Shown: positions 1 through 12,942, counted from the first letter of the stretch. The stretch: DNA of 64,000 bases from Apostichopus japonicus (GCF_037975245.1 NC_092571.1:4486001-4550000); one strand, 5' to 3'. Notes: a model not told the origin generated them from the sequence alone. Numbers and translations are program-made.

Positions 1-2400
1 TAATTAGTCAAGTCATTGATTCGAAATATGTTTTTGGTCACTGCGTGGTATCTGATATTCCTTATTTTTAAACAATTGCCTTTAATTTATTATTTACAAA
101 ACTTAAATAAGTAACAGAACCCAAACAATAAGCTACGAATTAATTACATATACACGCAACAAATTAATTGATCAATGTAGTTTACAGAAACTAGACATAA
201 CAAATTGTAGAGGACGTTTTAGCGTAAAAATTAAATTTAATGGAAATATTCTGCTGTCAGATGATGAAGACAAAACCTGATGGTCGGGAAATTGTGCCAA
301 ATTTTTGTAAGTAAAATACTTGTAAGATCCAGTTATAACATTTTTTTTACAAATATCAACCGCTTCAATGGCAATTGTTATGTTAATGAAAGAGGCACAG
401 TCGAATACGGTAAATTTCCAAATTTGTAGTCGAAAAAAATGAAGAAAGAACTGCTTAGTCAATGACGTTTCGTTTTTTAAGATTTCATGCAGTATTTCAT
501 TCAAGTATAAATGAGATTTAGATTCTTTAACATTTTCCATGCTCTTATCAAATATGATAACTATAACATGTCGCTTTACACTGTGAGTCCGCGATATAAT
601 ATATTCAACATTTATCAAAATGACATTTTGTGGACAAATTTTGTCGACACAATTTTGTCGCAATCGACGTTTAAAACAATGATCTTTCATTGCTATAGCT
701 GTTAAACTATTTTTCTTTGTGTTATTTGAAAAAGCTTTTCATAAAATGCAATATTTTGAATTCTTTCATAAAGTACTTTATGGGATAGGAATATACCGCT
801 ATAAAGTTTAAACTGTGCCCCTTCCTTTATTCCTGAAACATAGTTCTACTGATGCGGATATGGTCGCGTAGTTTGTAAGCATTTTATAATGTGGATAATA
901 CAACTTAATTGAATGAGGACAAAAAAAAGAATAACATTGTATTTTTTTTTTCAAAGAAAAGTTACTTAGCCAAGCACCGGGCGCAAAAGCTATGAACGGC
1001 GTCAGAGGATTTATTTCGCATAACCAGCGTTTGTTTTATATTTACCTGAATATAAACACATATACTTAGTATTAATACTGGTGTCAGTGTCTGTCAGTGA
1101 GGAAGTAATGATTTGAAAATGGAAACTATGAAAGAAAAGTAGCAAATTCAAGCTTCTTGATGGTGAAATAACTCGAACATTTGTTATCATCATCCATTTC
1201 CTGAGAGTAACGAAAGGTATGCTGAGCATTGAAAGAATAACCGAGAAAAAAATAAACATTGGTCGTTTGCTTTCTACAATCAACACTCCGAAGGCAGATT
1301 AACTGGAATTGAGTAGTAATGTATTATTTCACTGAATACTGTGACCAAAGTATTTTATATTCCTGTGTTAACAGCGATCTTAGATGCGTAGCTATATTGA
1401 TATTACATGTTCTGAACACTTCCGTGAATGTGCACGATCCTCAAACTCTTCTAGAATACCTTATGTCTACTATTGGTTTCTATCGAAAGAAGACTTCACT
1501 GCAAAGTTAGTCGGCGGTCGTTATAAAGCACAACGTACACATTGTTCAAAGACGACACTGCAGAGTTAGACAGCGGTTGTAACGTACAGGGTAAACATTG
1601 TCCACGATCAGATATTTTTCCAAATGGAGATTTGACATTTTTCTATTTTATTCTTCGTAATGTACCAGTAAATGTCATTGTCCGAGTGTACCGATTGTAA
1701 TTTAAGTTGTCAAAATGGACCAGCTATCAAATTGACAGGCTTCTATTCGGTTGTAGGATGTCACTTTGCCTTCCGAGATATTTCCATTTCATATAAATAT
1801 GAATTATACATATATACTTCGATTTCTGTTGAACTTCACTGAGATGGCCCACATCGGAGATACATCTGCCAGGACTTTAGCTTACACTGAGCTGTTCTGG
1901 TGACATATAGTTAATCGATATTTATTTCAAGTAGAATGCTTACTTGAAAATTATTCATCGCACTTTTAGTATTTTCTTTTTACAGTTCTTAACCTCCAAC
2001 CAGAAGATGCTGGAACGTACCATAAGCCATTGGTTGATTATGATCATAATATTATACATGCTACTCTCTTGTAGCATTCTTTCCGTCTGTTTACAATTTA
2101 TCATCCTCCTTCACCTGCCCTCTGTGACATATCTTTGAACTGACATGTTCCATTCCAGACAAATATCTCCAGTTGTCGACTTGCTTTCTATTGAACCAAA
2201 TGAGTGTAACTTTGAGAAATATTATTCACGTAAAGGTAACATTTAATATGTTAATAATTTATATGACTTCGTGTAGTAGTTATTAAACAGTTGGCTTTGT
2301 TGCTACTCGGGGACACTTGGACTTCATGTCCAACACCAGTTGCTCTAATAGTTGTGCTTGGGAAGTTCCAAAGACATATCCAGGTAAGACATATTGTTAT
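1..2400 (+). repeat. Segmental duplication block A, left copy
   Basis: This stretch is paralogous to 12345-15470. Shared landmarks are the AAGTCATTGA and GGAAATATTCTGC segments near the left end, the ACAATCAACACT segment near 1280 (14380 in the other copy), and the complete Ig first exon. The right copy is longer because it gained a MITE at 12997-13402 and two (TA)n tracts. Apart from the Ig pseudoexon (1624-2383) I see no credible coding sequence here; the small open frames are not conserved between the copies. Confidence 0.75.
1624..2383 (+). pseudogene. Ig-receptor first exon (signal peptide, V-like, C2-like), decayed copy
   Basis: This is the degenerate paralogue of the intact exon at 14658-15447. 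The start ATG is kept, but the fourth codon, TTA in the intact copy, is TGA here, so the signal peptide is stopped at once. Several indels follow. Recognisable pieces are the VVGCHFAFRDISIS-like B strand near 1750-1790, the NLQPEDAGTY segment near 1990-2020, the TCSIPD segment near 2140-2160 and the terminal AWEVPKTYP. The exon still ends in CCAG|GTAAGA exactly as its intact relative does. It is dead by nonsense and frameshift, although the splice donor is preserved. Confidence 0.85.
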
Positions 2401-3204
2401 CTGATATCTTCTTCCAGCGTTTCTAGGTCACCCGTGCTTTCAATTATTCATATCTCGTTCATGATTTTAGTGACAAAACACGTGCTTATATATGAACGGG
2501 GAGGAGTGGGCTGGGGATTATAACGGAAATGTTGACCAGTAAAATGGGTAGCAGTCATAAATTGCTTAGCACTCTTTGGAGCAACTATGTGAGATGATAT
2601 TATTTTATATTGTATACAATGTTACATCGTACCAAATTGTTGTTGCATCTCAAATTATGATGTGATTGTTACAATTATATGTATAAGGGAAAATTTGTGT
2701 TTCGAATCGAATATATTTATTAACCATCACTTTAAATTATATTTCGTGGGAGAGTGATAAGTTGGTATCCTGGTTGGAATAATTTCTCCGTCGGTAGGGC
2801 TGGTAATAGTACCGCATAAACTTAAAGGCTACATTAAGTTTTACATGTATGCACACTCCTCGGCTTGACAGATGCTATTAATTTAAAAGAAAAATAAATA
2901 AGTCTTACAGAAGAGACATGTGTGCCTTTTAATGTTGTTGTTCGTTCGTTTCTGATGCAAGTTCACAACAAGGTCTGATTTGACTTTACTATCACGCACA
3001 AGATCAATTCCGTCTCATGTTAAATATATGAAAAGTATTCTAAGGTCAAGTTTGTCTTACCTCACAACCTTTTCGTATTTCAGTGTTTTTATGCCTCACA
3101 GACTCAAGTATCAAATACGTACGCATAACTGTTTATTAACAGTGAACTTCTAACAAGATCATGATTAAAGTACAGTAAAACGCTCTCAGTTGTTTGTACA
3201 TGTC

Positions 3205-3482
3205 TTCTATCATTGACTGATGATAAGTCCCGTATACTCTTTACTCTCATCACATCTAACAACTCTTTATAATATACCAGCCCCCTACACCTCTTATTTT
3301 TCAAGGCCTCTCCTCATCTCCATCCTACCACGTCGCCATATCTTGTTTAATAACAGACGGGTTACTTCCTGTGATCAGAACTCAACCATTGGATGCATCG
3401 GTACTCATGAACAGTTGGAGTCCCTTTCTACATCACAGTATACTGACAGATGTGAATTTGACATTCTCAAGAACCGATCAAG
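3205..3482 (+). pseudogene. Relic of an Ig exon: V-to-C2 junction and end of the C2-like domain
   Basis: The segment from about 3209 resembles 17755 and 63560, which cover the end of the V-like domain and the linker that opens the C2 domain. From 3358 the frame reads SCDQNSTIGCIGTHEQLES, matching the last third of the C2-like domain in 20469-21215 (STCDENSTVGCTATQGGLD). It ends at a good donor, CAAG|GTAAGT, but in phase 2 instead of the family's phase 1. The middle of the domain is missing. It sits between two Ig exons in the same order as the relic at 17750-18105. Confidence 0.7.
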
Positions 3483-4400
3483 GTAAGTCATTACTTTAAG
3501 TTATTACGTTATTTGAACAGGAAAAATATATCTTAAAGAAAAAACGTCTGACCTTTAGAAAGATCGCTAGCAAACAGTATCTTAACCTACTTTCGGAATA
3601 CTAAAGAAAACAAGAATTATAGCTCCTGTCTTAATGTATATATTTCTTTCTCTCTTAAGTTTCCATAATTTATTTTGTTCATACTAATTGCTGGCACAAT
3701 TTTAAAAAAAATCAAAGCTTCCACAGAAACAAAGGGATTTTTTCATACCTTTGAAGGACAAGTTTTACCATAATTAGGTAAGGAGTGTTGTTGTGTATTT
3801 TTTGGGCCATAAAAAAGTGATCAATGGCCATTTTCTTCTTATGACTGGTATTTTGTGTCACGAATATAAGTTTAATGCTATATCGATCAATGGAAAAAAT
3901 CATCACATTAATATTCTTAACCCTATAACCCTGAACCCTTTAAGGTCAAACAAAATCCAAAGACAGCTTCAAATTGTTGTGTATCAATAGACGGATTCAT
4001 TTGTTATAGCATATGAAAAGCATCTACACAATTTTATTCAAAGTTAATAAAGTTAATATAAACTATAAAAAGATATTGTAAAGAATGCTTATAAAGGTCG
4101 TTTGTGTGATTGCCAAGTTTTGAATCTTACCATGCTTTGAAATGTGAAAGTAAAACCTACACGTGTGATTTCTCTTCTGTTTTTCCTACCTACAGGCTAA
4201 CGAGTTTAATAGTGTCTTTGATTCGTGGATGAAATCACTTTATTCATTAATTGTCTTTGAATCCTTCAATTTCAAACAATGTTCAAGAACGACACAAAAC
4301 ACACTGTTACATTACTGGCGACTGTCTCGGATAAACAGAGATTTTTCTTTGTAGGGATTCTTTCAACACATTCCAGACAGCTCGGCAGTAACGAAAGGAG
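3483..4400 (+). repeat. Segmental duplication block B, left copy (intronic)
   Basis: Non-coding DNA paralogous to about 18900-19805. Shared landmarks include the CATACTAATTGC segment (3682 and 19129), the ACAGAAACAAA segment (3722 and 19166) and TTTGTAGGGATTCTTT near 4350 and 19752. It lies between the C2 relic and the second Ig exon in both gene copies, which shows that the whole gene body, not just exons, was duplicated. Confidence 0.65.
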
Positions 4401-4859
4401 TAACAAAAACATAAGTAAGTTTATGCCGTTGCGAGTTTCGCAGTGGCTGTCAAAATGCTTTTGAAAACTTAAACCCTTATGCGTAGGAAGAAAGTATTGT
4501 ACTTTTCCATGAACGAAATATATGAATACATACTTCATTCAACTCCTTACTTGATTCACTGGCGCTAAATATATTTTCTTTCCGTGATAGGTCATCAACT
4601 ACTTCAAAAACCGAACAGCGGTTGCTGTTATTTCATTTAACAAATAGTGATTTATTTGAGAGTATTTTTTTTAAAACCATAAATAACATATATATTTGAA
4701 CTTAGAGCAAATGGATGAGTTAAATTTAATTAACTTTTTCAATGCCATTAATTATTTAAATCCTATTAAAAATGTGGTGGATTAGGTTGGATAAGTAAAA
4801 TTATAATTAAAGTTTAAAGTCGAAAGTTTTGAAGTGGTCCATTTTGCTTTCCTAAAATG

Positions 4860-5226
4860 CTATCTGCATTTTACCAACTAACAGATCAAATGTTTGTTTA
4901 TGTAGATTGTGACTTTCCCTGTGCAGACATTAGCTTTTCATATTCAAGATCAGCAAATATTTCTTCCAAAATGAATGTATCTACTGAAACTGGTCACACT
5001 TTAATTTTACTTATTTCATAACAAAACGTCACTCTTTTTTGTGAAGTTACATTATCCATCGTCCGTCTACGGATGTTGTTTTTGAATCCTTAACTAACAT
5101 CTGGAATGCAACAGTCCGACTGAGCAGAAATTTCTGTTTCATTATTGTTTAAGGTTCATATTAGCGTCATTTAATCCAAGAAGAGTCCACAGACGGAGAT
5201 TATTCATTGTATTTGCTTTTCGATAT
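4860..5226 (+). pseudogene. Second Ig exon (V-like domain), decayed and cut by a LINE
   Basis: From about 4905 one frame reads DCDFPCADISFSYSRS followed by KMNVSTETGHT, matching the B-strand and following loop of the V-like domain. Near 5200 the segment DGDYSLYL recalls the HGDYPLYFY segment of the exon at 14658-15447. Homology stops at about 5227, where LINE sequence begins, so a retrotransposon appears to have replaced the rest. By position this is the left-copy counterpart of the intact exon 20469-21215. Confidence 0.65.
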
Positions 5227-6240
5227 GATTAATGGATTTTGTTCTGAAGTTTTTAACGTAGAGAGAAGGATGCGCCAGGGGTGTCCTCTGTCTCCATGAT
5301 ATTTTGTTTAGCGAGTCTCTCTCTAGGATTTTAGAAAGGACTTGAGAATATTTTCATTCGTTGTGCCAGGTGGGGCCAAAGTGAAATGCGTTCAATATGC
5401 AGATGTGGTCACGTGTGTGGTTTCCAGTCTGACCTCCTTAAGCGCCCTCTCGGAGGATTTATTAATTTTGAGAGCGCTACAGGGGAAAAGTTGAATCCAA
5501 ACAAGACAAAGGGTCTTCGTCTTGGTAGCTGGAGATACAAGGACTTACCTATCAGTGAATCTTCGGATCAGAATATGAAAATAAATTGTATATGGTTCGG
5601 CTATGATGCACCTTTTCATGTCACCTGGAACGAGAGTGATGATGTATTTGAGAGCAGGTTGGACCTTTTGGTACCTGCTGGCCTTCGATTGTCGGGAAAG
5701 TTAGTGTCATTAATCGATTTGTTTCGCCCATCTTGTAATACCCGGGCGCGGTATACCAAATTCTGCGTCGCATTCCGGTGCGACTGAATGTTCTCATTTA
5801 TTTGGCCGGGCGGTACAGAGCTTATCCAGAGGGCGGTAATGTACCAAAATCTGGAAAATGGAGGGTTGGGGGCAATTCATCTGGAAAGTAAATCGACTTT
5901 TTTGTTATTTAAGCAATTATTTATAGCGATACAGACCCAGTGTTGCGTTGTTTTTTCTACGTTTCTTGGGCGGGTTGCACTTGCGTCCATGGGCACCGGC
6001 CCTATTTACAACACAGCACCGCATAGTAGTACCCCGAGCAGAGTAGTGCGTGTCATTTGTTCCACCCGTAAGTAGTTGCACCCTGATGACCTGTAACGGC
6101 AGGGCCTTGAATGCAATATTCCTACAATGTCGTCATTCCAACGAGGTAAGCCGTTCGGTGCATTCAAGGCTGAATAGCGCTGGAGAATCGCGCACGGTGC
6201 CTTGGTGACCAATCTGAAAAGATTGGTCACCAAGATCACC
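5227..6240 (+). mobile_element. L1/Tx1-like LINE fragment, copy A
   Basis: A 5'-truncated non-LTR retrotransposon. The reverse-transcriptase segment RMRQGCPLSP is at 5269-5298, then KVKCVQYADVVTCVVSS, in which the usual catalytic YADD reads YADV. Downstream are the GDTRTYLSV, PSVALFFLRF and HSRLNS segments shared with copies B to D. It contains several stop codons and frameshifts. The family is related to L1/Tx1-type elements by the RQGCPLSPLLY motif and by the C-terminal zinc-finger-like region seen in other copies. It inserted into an Ig exon. Confidence 0.75.
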
Positions 6241-6469
6241 TGCATAAACTGTAAGAAAAAAGGCTTCTACCAATCAGAGACTACCTGTACATGGCTACAG
6301 TGCGCTGCGATCAATGGGGTCGACTCACACACACCCACCGCGCTGTCTGCCTATGCTAAGCACGGGAAAACAGCGAAATAAGAAAATTATGCAATCAGTT
6401 TTCGTGCCGGATAACCATCTCTCGTAGCCTCCGCGGAGCTCAACGGGTGTAACCTCTGAGGAAACTAAA

Positions 6470-7965
6470 TGTGCTTTTTACGTGACCCGCCCTGCGGGAT
6501 CCAAAACGTCACGGCCAAACAGCACTACCCAACCGCCCACTCTGACAAGCAAATTCAAGTCAAGCGAGCCAAAAAGGTATATGCGCCCACCGACCAGCAG
6601 AGAAAAACCCCCACTCGAACATTCAAAACCGCAAAAGGACGACCAGCACGAAGCAAAACAAATCACCCCTCCCCAGCACACCAGCGCTCAAAAAGGCAGC
6701 CCCATATAAACGGCGAAAATAGCCTTCAACCTGAAGACGAATGTCACACTTCACCGCCTCCAGGACTGCCTGCCAACTGGCAAATTTCCCCTTAAAATCT
6801 ACATTGCATCTATTCCTCCAAATAAGTGTTTTCCCTTCAAAACAGCACATACACATGCAACACGGTGCAACACAGCAACAGAACAAACCGAAGGGTCCAT
6901 CCCATAAAACACCAAGCCCTGTCCCACCGACCATCAACTGGTCTCCCGATACACGGTCGGTCCAGTTCTGAAACCACTCCCACCAACTTGAAACAAAGGA
7001 ACAATGCAAAAAAACATGAGCAGTACTATCGGAGCTGTCACAGCTGGTCCTTGGGCACAGTCCATCACCCAATCGCCAATGTTTTTTACCCTTTTCAAAT
7101 TTGTCGCCAAGGCCCCGTGAGCAATTCTCCAAGCAAGATCTCGCAACCTGCAATTATTCAGCCTTGAATGCACCGAACGCCATACATCGGCAGAATGACG
7201 TCCCTGTACAAATAATGCATTCAATAAGAGCGGAACAAATAACACGCACCACTCTGCTCTGAGTGCTACTATGCGGTTCTCTGTTGCTAAACAGCGCCGG
7301 AACCCATCGACGCAAGTGCAACGCGCCCCAAAAACGTACAAAATATGAACAAGGCAACCCTGTGTCAGTTCCCGCTACAAACAATTGCTTCAATAGAGAA
7401 AAGGTCAATTTACTACCCAGATGAACCCCCTAACCCCCCCCCCCTTCTCCTGTATTTGGTTCATTATCACTCTTGACAAGCTCTGTACCAGCCGACGAAA
7501 TAAATAAAAACATCGACCTCTCCAGCCGATTAATAACAATGACTGTCCAAAGATCGAAAGCCAGCGGGTGCCAAAGGTTTCGAGCCTGCTCTGAAAAACA
7601 TCAGCCGTCTCGTTCCAGGTGACATCACAAGGTGCTTCGCAGCCGAAACATATACCATTACTTTTGATATTCTGATCCGACCACGATGCACCGAATGGTA
7701 AGTCTCTGTATCTCCAGCTACCAAGACGAAGGCCCTTGTGTCTTGTTTGGATTCAACTTTGCCCCGGTAGCTCTCTCAAAAATAGATAAATCCTCCGAAA
7801 GGACGCGAAAGGAGGTCAGACTCGAAACTAAACATGTGACGTCATCTGCATGTTTAACGCATTTCCCTTTGAAACCCCTGGCACAACGAATGAACAAGTC
7901 TCGAGTCCCTTTCCAAAAGACGGGAGAGGGACTCGTGAACAAAACAGTAATGGCGATAGAGCCAT
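6470..7965 (-). mobile_element. L1/Tx1-like LINE fragment, copy B
   Basis: Same family as copy A but opposite strand, so the two are arranged tail to tail. On the minus strand the order is HADDVTCLVSS (RT catalytic region, ~7850), KLNPNKTQG, GDTETYHSV, the HLRRWVPALFSN segment, then WRLGDGLCPRTSC with C and H residues spaced as in the zf-RVT domain, and finally WRNRCNVDFKGKFASW near 6800. The 3' terminus reads GGGCGGGTCACGTAAAAAGC and recurs at 21893, 23699 and 55668. It is broken by frameshifts and not active. Confidence 0.8.
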
Positions 7966-10190
7966 TGTTAATGAAAATGAGCCGACAACATATAAAACAG
8001 CATTTCAAATGTAGAAGCTCAAAGGCCACGACTTTCAATTTTGAAGCAAGATATAGCTGTCTCTTGAAGGTGAGGGCGATATTTAAGTTTAATACAACTT
8101 AATTTAAAAGGTGCACAATACAGAAATCGAGGGCACTTGCTATGCTATTTATATCGAACATACTTTAAAAAAATACAAACAAAACATTATGTTGCAGCTT
8201 ATGAAACTTTTGTGACAGATAGGTGGTATTTCGGGTGGAATGTTTCTTAACGATCTCTTACATATAACCCGTCATAGCAGTTTTAAATGACAATGTGTGG
8301 GTAAATAACATGATCCTTTGTTCACTTCTAAACATACGCATTGGCATACAAAAAAAAACGTTTTCTCCGAGCTATCTACCATCTGTTTCCGTTTCTGACT
8401 GCCTCCATGAACAGCACAAGACAATATTTGCAAAAATGTGAATTGAGAAGTAATCATGCACGAGGTGTGCGTATTCCGTGTAAAGCAGTTCCAATCACAA
8501 CATTAAACAAACTCAACATTAAGCATGTTAAGCATTCCTTCAAACGTTGAATGACGGTTAAATTTTCGGACTATTTTTTCTATAATTTTAAGCATATCCA
8601 CACCTGCTCCATGCCCACTGTCTACATATATTCCTGAGGAAATAATTAGCCTTTACCCTTTTTCTACTGTTGATGTGAATGGGTGGCAGAAGAGGTGAAT
8701 TGGAAGATTCGAGGAACACATATAACTATTAAAATCTTTATAGTTGTAGATACAATTCAATTACAAAATAACAATTTAAAAAAACGATTAAAATTAACTG
8801 CTATTTGTTATCATGTTAAAATTATCTAAGGGCAATCCGGATAACCGTAGGCTGTAGGACACAGTTCAAAACTGTTTCATTTCGTTCCAAAACTCTAATA
8901 ATAGCAGCAAAAACCACTTTAGTTTTAAAACAAAAATCTTTCTATAAATCTATATGGAATGTTCCCATTGGTCTAAGTTGCACAGTTTCATACTAGAAAA
9001 GTATAGGTGGTCAAAAGAGTAAAAGCAATTTGGACCGTGAATATTCGCCACGAAAAACAATGAGCCGCAATGACTGTCAACTATTATACTCTTATATCTC
9101 GCCAAATGGCATCCTCCTGAAATTGAATTCAACCCACCTGTCTCCAAAATAGAGCAATAATTACCTTTAACCTTTGACGCTATGGCTTGTTTACCAAATT
9201 AGTCAATTTTTGGGAATACCATTAGGGGATTAGTAAATTGGATATATGCAGCCTTAACCTTCCTCGTCGGAACTGAGCAGACATGGTGTGGTATTTTAGG
9301 ACGATACCAATCTAAGATTACCCCCATCTTGTAATGTGAGATGCATATTACTACATGAGACTGCATCCTGCAAGACAGACGGGGAGGTACTGTGAATTGC
9401 ATTTATTTATTCTACGAGACAAATGCGGACGCATCATCCTTTAATCAAGAGTACAAAATCATGAGTAAAAATACGAGTACAAACAATGAAGTTACGCGTA
9501 CGAGTACGAGCATATTTTGGTGTGTAGCTGCGTTACTGAAATAAAAAGCAGAGTTATTCAGATAATCAACCAGGGCGACCGGAATCACTTACGTTATACA
9601 GCAAAAGATAGTCGTTAGTTTCGGTCAATTTGTACTGCAGTATTGACCTTTAAAACTCAATCCAATTCAAGTTTTATAATCCAATTAAATTTATTTCAAT
9701 CACACAATCAAAAAAGACGAAGACATAAACTTACACCAGAATGATAAAATTATGATAGATAAATAGAAATGAAAAAATAATGCAGGGTAGATCAAACAAT
9801 ATGCTAATTGATTGATGTGACTAGGGCTGCTGAAAATGTTTAAAGGAAAACATGTAGAGTTGAAGTCCAGAGAGAGCATATTAGAGAGGAGAATCAAAGA
9901 AGATAACTTAAACAAAAGAGGAAGAAATAAACATTTCTTCGAATGCAAATATGAACTCGCCCGTCTACCCTACCTATCACCTAAAGCAATGCAAGGTTTA
10001 CAGTGAGGCAGAAAATAAACATACTGAGGAACAGTACAACAGTACAGTAAATAGGTAGAATACAACAGATATCTATGTTATGTAAATATTCAAGGGGCCA
10101 CTCTAATAGTTTCAGATCTTAGACCTTAGAAACAACGCTCAATGGTAAATATCCAACCTTTATTCCTCATGAATGACTTTGGACAGAATT
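7966..10190. other. No gene recognised
   Basis: AT-rich sequence in which I find no conserved frame, exon signal or clear repeat. By analogy with the intact gene copy, a transmembrane exon should lie upstream of the tail exon at 10755, but no acceptor followed by a hydrophobic frame is visible here. Confidence 0.4.
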
Positions 10191-10754
10191 AATACAACAC
10201 ATACGAGGCCAAGCTTCCCACTCCGAACTGAACACGAAGCACCCACAAAAGTACAAACGGTCGGCCCGCTCGTAGGCCCACCATTTCCCCAAACCAGATC
10301 ACCAACGGCTGGAGGAAACCGATTGTAGTTGGTTGGAATTTTACTGTAGGTTACGCCATCTTATTCACCACCAAACCATTTTGCAATGAGTTGACCAATC
10401 ATCTATAGCAAACCATATTCTTCTCGATACAATATATTAACTCGATACAGTCATAGATATTCAGTAATGAAGATATTATTTTGTTTCTGAAGAGACAGGC
10501 GAATTTTACATACCTCGACAAATTATTATCATAATTTTACCGGGTTGACAAGCTACACTATGCATTGGCATTTTGAGGAAGATTACCAACGCCATCAGTT
10601 GTTGTGCTGCACGTAACTAGACAACACGACAAATATTGTATTTTGCACTAGTTGTCGGTTTATACTAACGCAGTACGTCTGCAACTCGTCTGTTCCACCA
10701 GGACCACCGTAACTATATTCTTGGTTTGTATTATTGTTCGATTTGCAATTACAG

Positions 10755-10833
10755 GATATTGCGACAGATGAAACGACTGTCAATGGAAGGCGGTCAGGTA
10801 TTCAAGGTCATTCCAATGTCAATAGCTGGATGA
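10755..10833 (+). CDS. Cytoplasmic-tail terminal exon, left copy
   Basis: A candidate last coding exon. It follows the acceptor TTGCAATTACAG and opens with one base that completes the codon left by a phase-2 exon such as 26761-26845. The frame then reads ILRQMKRLSMEGGQ, KVIPMSIAG and TGA, a short basic tail typical of the inner face of a membrane anchor. Compared with the copy at 59829-59907 there are five substitutions in 79 bases. Four of them are synonymous third-position changes in this frame only, and flanking DNA is more diverged. No tyrosine-based signalling motif is present. The matching transmembrane exon of this gene copy was not found, so this copy probably belongs to the broken gene on the left. 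Confidence 0.5.
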
Positions 10834-11879
10834 GATATACAAGAGAAACAGATGAAAACAATCCACTCGAGAAATTTGTCATCTGTAATGATAACAATAG
10901 ATTATTTAATTTGAAATGTAGAACTGTTTATTCACAGAAATAGAACCAATAGCCGAATAAGAATATTGATTGCAACATGAACAGTTACACACACACACTA
11001 AATACTTAAATAAGTGTATGACAGGCGCTCTCCTACTTACAAGAACATTTAATAACGCATTATCTATATACTCTTATCACCTAACTTAGATATATGAGGT
11101 TAGATTTCTATAATTTCCTCTTTTACATAGTGGTAGAGCGTCATCCTAAAATAAATGCTAATTCGCATTGTTAATAGTAACATATTGATTAACATACATA
11201 ACCTAACTTTGTTTGATCTGACGTCTCATGCTTCTAAAACGGTATGGTATAGTCTTTCTGGCGTAAGATAAAGAAAAAATACATGGAGGTATTGCTTCTC
11301 ACTTAGACTGTGGTTTGCATTTGAAGGATAACAAACAAAAAAGTTACAAAAATGTATCACATGTGACTTTAACGTTACGAATGATGGTGTGACACTCACC
11401 CCCACCTACCCATCCGTCTCTCCTTCCAACGGCAATACGCTAACGTGGAAAACAACGCATCCTTATCATAACATTTACAATCACATCTAACAGGGATACT
11501 GTACCAACTGGTAGGAAAGTTATATCATTCTATAAACTGTTTAGTTCATAATATATGTTCTGTATTGACCTAGCCCTCGTATTCCGTAGAACCGCCCAGT
11601 TTTCAACGCCTCCCCTCATTTCTGAAGAAAGAAAGAGGTTAAAGGCATTCCTTAGTCGAAAATGAGTAAACGTATGAAAACGATATCATATGATATATAA
11701 CTGATGTGACGTCTTTAAATGTCTAAACTCTAAAAGTGGTGCCAATGGTCCCGATCGTTGTAGCACACAAGAGTATTCATAAGAAACGTCACAAAATAGC
11801 ATTCCTATTTGATAACATATCTCAACAGACGTAACCACGGAGATTTCATTTCATTAGCATCCTGGTCAGTTTCATTTTT

Positions 11880-11985
11880 CATTCAAATGAAAACCCACAC
11901 ACGAGTGCAAATGTGCAGGCAGTACTGGAGAACGACTCTCTGTTTGATTGATAAATAGCGCTCATCGCTTTGCAGACATATTGCG
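11880..11985 (+). promoter_or_regulatory. Conserved upstream region of an Ig first exon, possible core promoter
   Basis: This stretch is well conserved with 61683-61790. It contains ATTCAAATGAAAACC, GCAGGCAGTACT and a TATA-like GATAAATA at 11950, about 130 bases before the Ig coding relic. Position and conservation between duplicates suggest a promoter; no transcript evidence exists in the sequence itself. Confidence 0.3.
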
Positions 11986-12085
11986 AACAGTGTTGCATTA
12001 ACTGCGGTTACTACATACATGATAATTACTGTGAATAATTGTCACATTATGATTTATCGATATGGAATATTTGTCTACTTTATCT

Positions 12086-12195
12086 TTCTGAGGACATTGA
12101 GTGTGATTATCACTGCCAAGATGGACCCACAGTAAGTTCAACAGACTGTCCTATGGTTGTAGGTTGTGACTTATCGTTTCCAAATATTTAATTTT
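12086..12195 (+). pseudogene. 5' fragment of an Ig first exon
   Basis: The frame CDYHCQDGPTVSSTDC, then MVVGCDLSFPNI and a stop, matches the start of the V-like domain, with the C-x3-C-x10-C-x5-C pattern of the family. It is most similar to the copy at 61864. The hydrophobic leader has no in-frame ATG. Homology ends at a short (TA)n tract at 12202-12222 and the rest of the domain is missing. Confidence 0.65.
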
Positions 12196-12865
12196 CATAC
12201 ATATATATATATATTATATAAATAATAATGAATCGGTTCACATTTGTCTTCAATTCTTACCCTGATTTTTTTCTAAAGGTCCCAGTTTATGTGTAATCAT
12301 AACATGTGAACAGCATGGGTGAGTTCACAGTTACCCATTAATTGGGCTCAACTCAAGTCAAGTCATTGAATGTGGAATATGTTTTTGTTTATTGGTGGAG
12401 TCGGATAGACTTTTAACAATTACCTTCAACTTGCTGTGTAAACAAAAAGTGAATTAAGCGACAGAATCCAAACCTATGTCAGTACACATGTAGTTAAATA
12501 TGCACGTGACACTTGCAATAATCAGTGTAGCCTAAAGAAGCTACAAATTAATCTAAAATGTAGAAGACGTCACAGAAAAAGAGTAAACTATAATGGAAAT
12601 ATTCTGCAGTCAGACATAGAAAAAAAAGTGTTCAGGAACTTGTGTCAAATGTTTGTAAAAGTAACCGATTTTTCTTTATTTACAAGTGTCAAATATTTTA
12701 AGGCAACATTGATGTAAACGAAAGAGGTTCTTTTGAATACGCTAACCTTCCAAATTTGTAGTAACCAAAATATCGTACACTGAGCAAAGAGTTGTTTTGT
12801 CAATAAAATTTCGTGTTTGTAGCTTTCATTAAAAGACTACTTAAATTTTCGTTTCTTTTAAATTA

Positions 12866-12942
12866 ATAATAATGCATTAAATTTATAAAGCACCTTACAA
12901 TGATAAACAAACTCAAGGTGCTGTACAAGAAAAAAAAAACAT
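12866..12942 (+). repeat. SINE/LINE-tail-like remnant with A-rich end
   Basis: The stretch TTTATAAAGCACCTTACAA followed by AACTCAAGGTGCTGTACAAG and an A-run resembles short retroposon tails common in animal genomes. It is absent from the paralogous position near 490-560, so it was inserted after the duplication. Confidence 0.35.

Larger units (their letters stand above)
10195..12200 (+). repeat. Segmental duplication block C, left copy
   Basis: Paralogous to 59275-62030. Shared landmarks are AAACGGTCGGC, CATATTCTTCTCGA, CAACACGACAAATATTG, the tail exon, GCCGAATAAGAATATTG, the ACACACAC tract, and finally an Ig first-exon start. The block spans the 3' end of one gene and the 5' end of the next, so it is the intergenic portion of the tandem array. 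The two copies differ by substitutions and by indels of up to several hundred bases. Confidence 0.8.

Noticed and set aside
172-690. Minus-strand open frame of 172 codons
   Set aside because: Not preserved in the paralogous block at 12345-13000; composition is that of AT-rich non-coding DNA.
10595-10783. Minus-strand frame conserved with 59549-59857
   Set aside because: It overlaps the duplicated tail-exon region, but most substitutions between the copies change amino acids in this frame, unlike the plus-strand tail frame.
10734-10943. Plus-strand frame from 10734 through the tail exon in another phase
   Set aside because: It fits neither the transmembrane exon phase nor the substitution pattern, and the right-hand copy stops in it.
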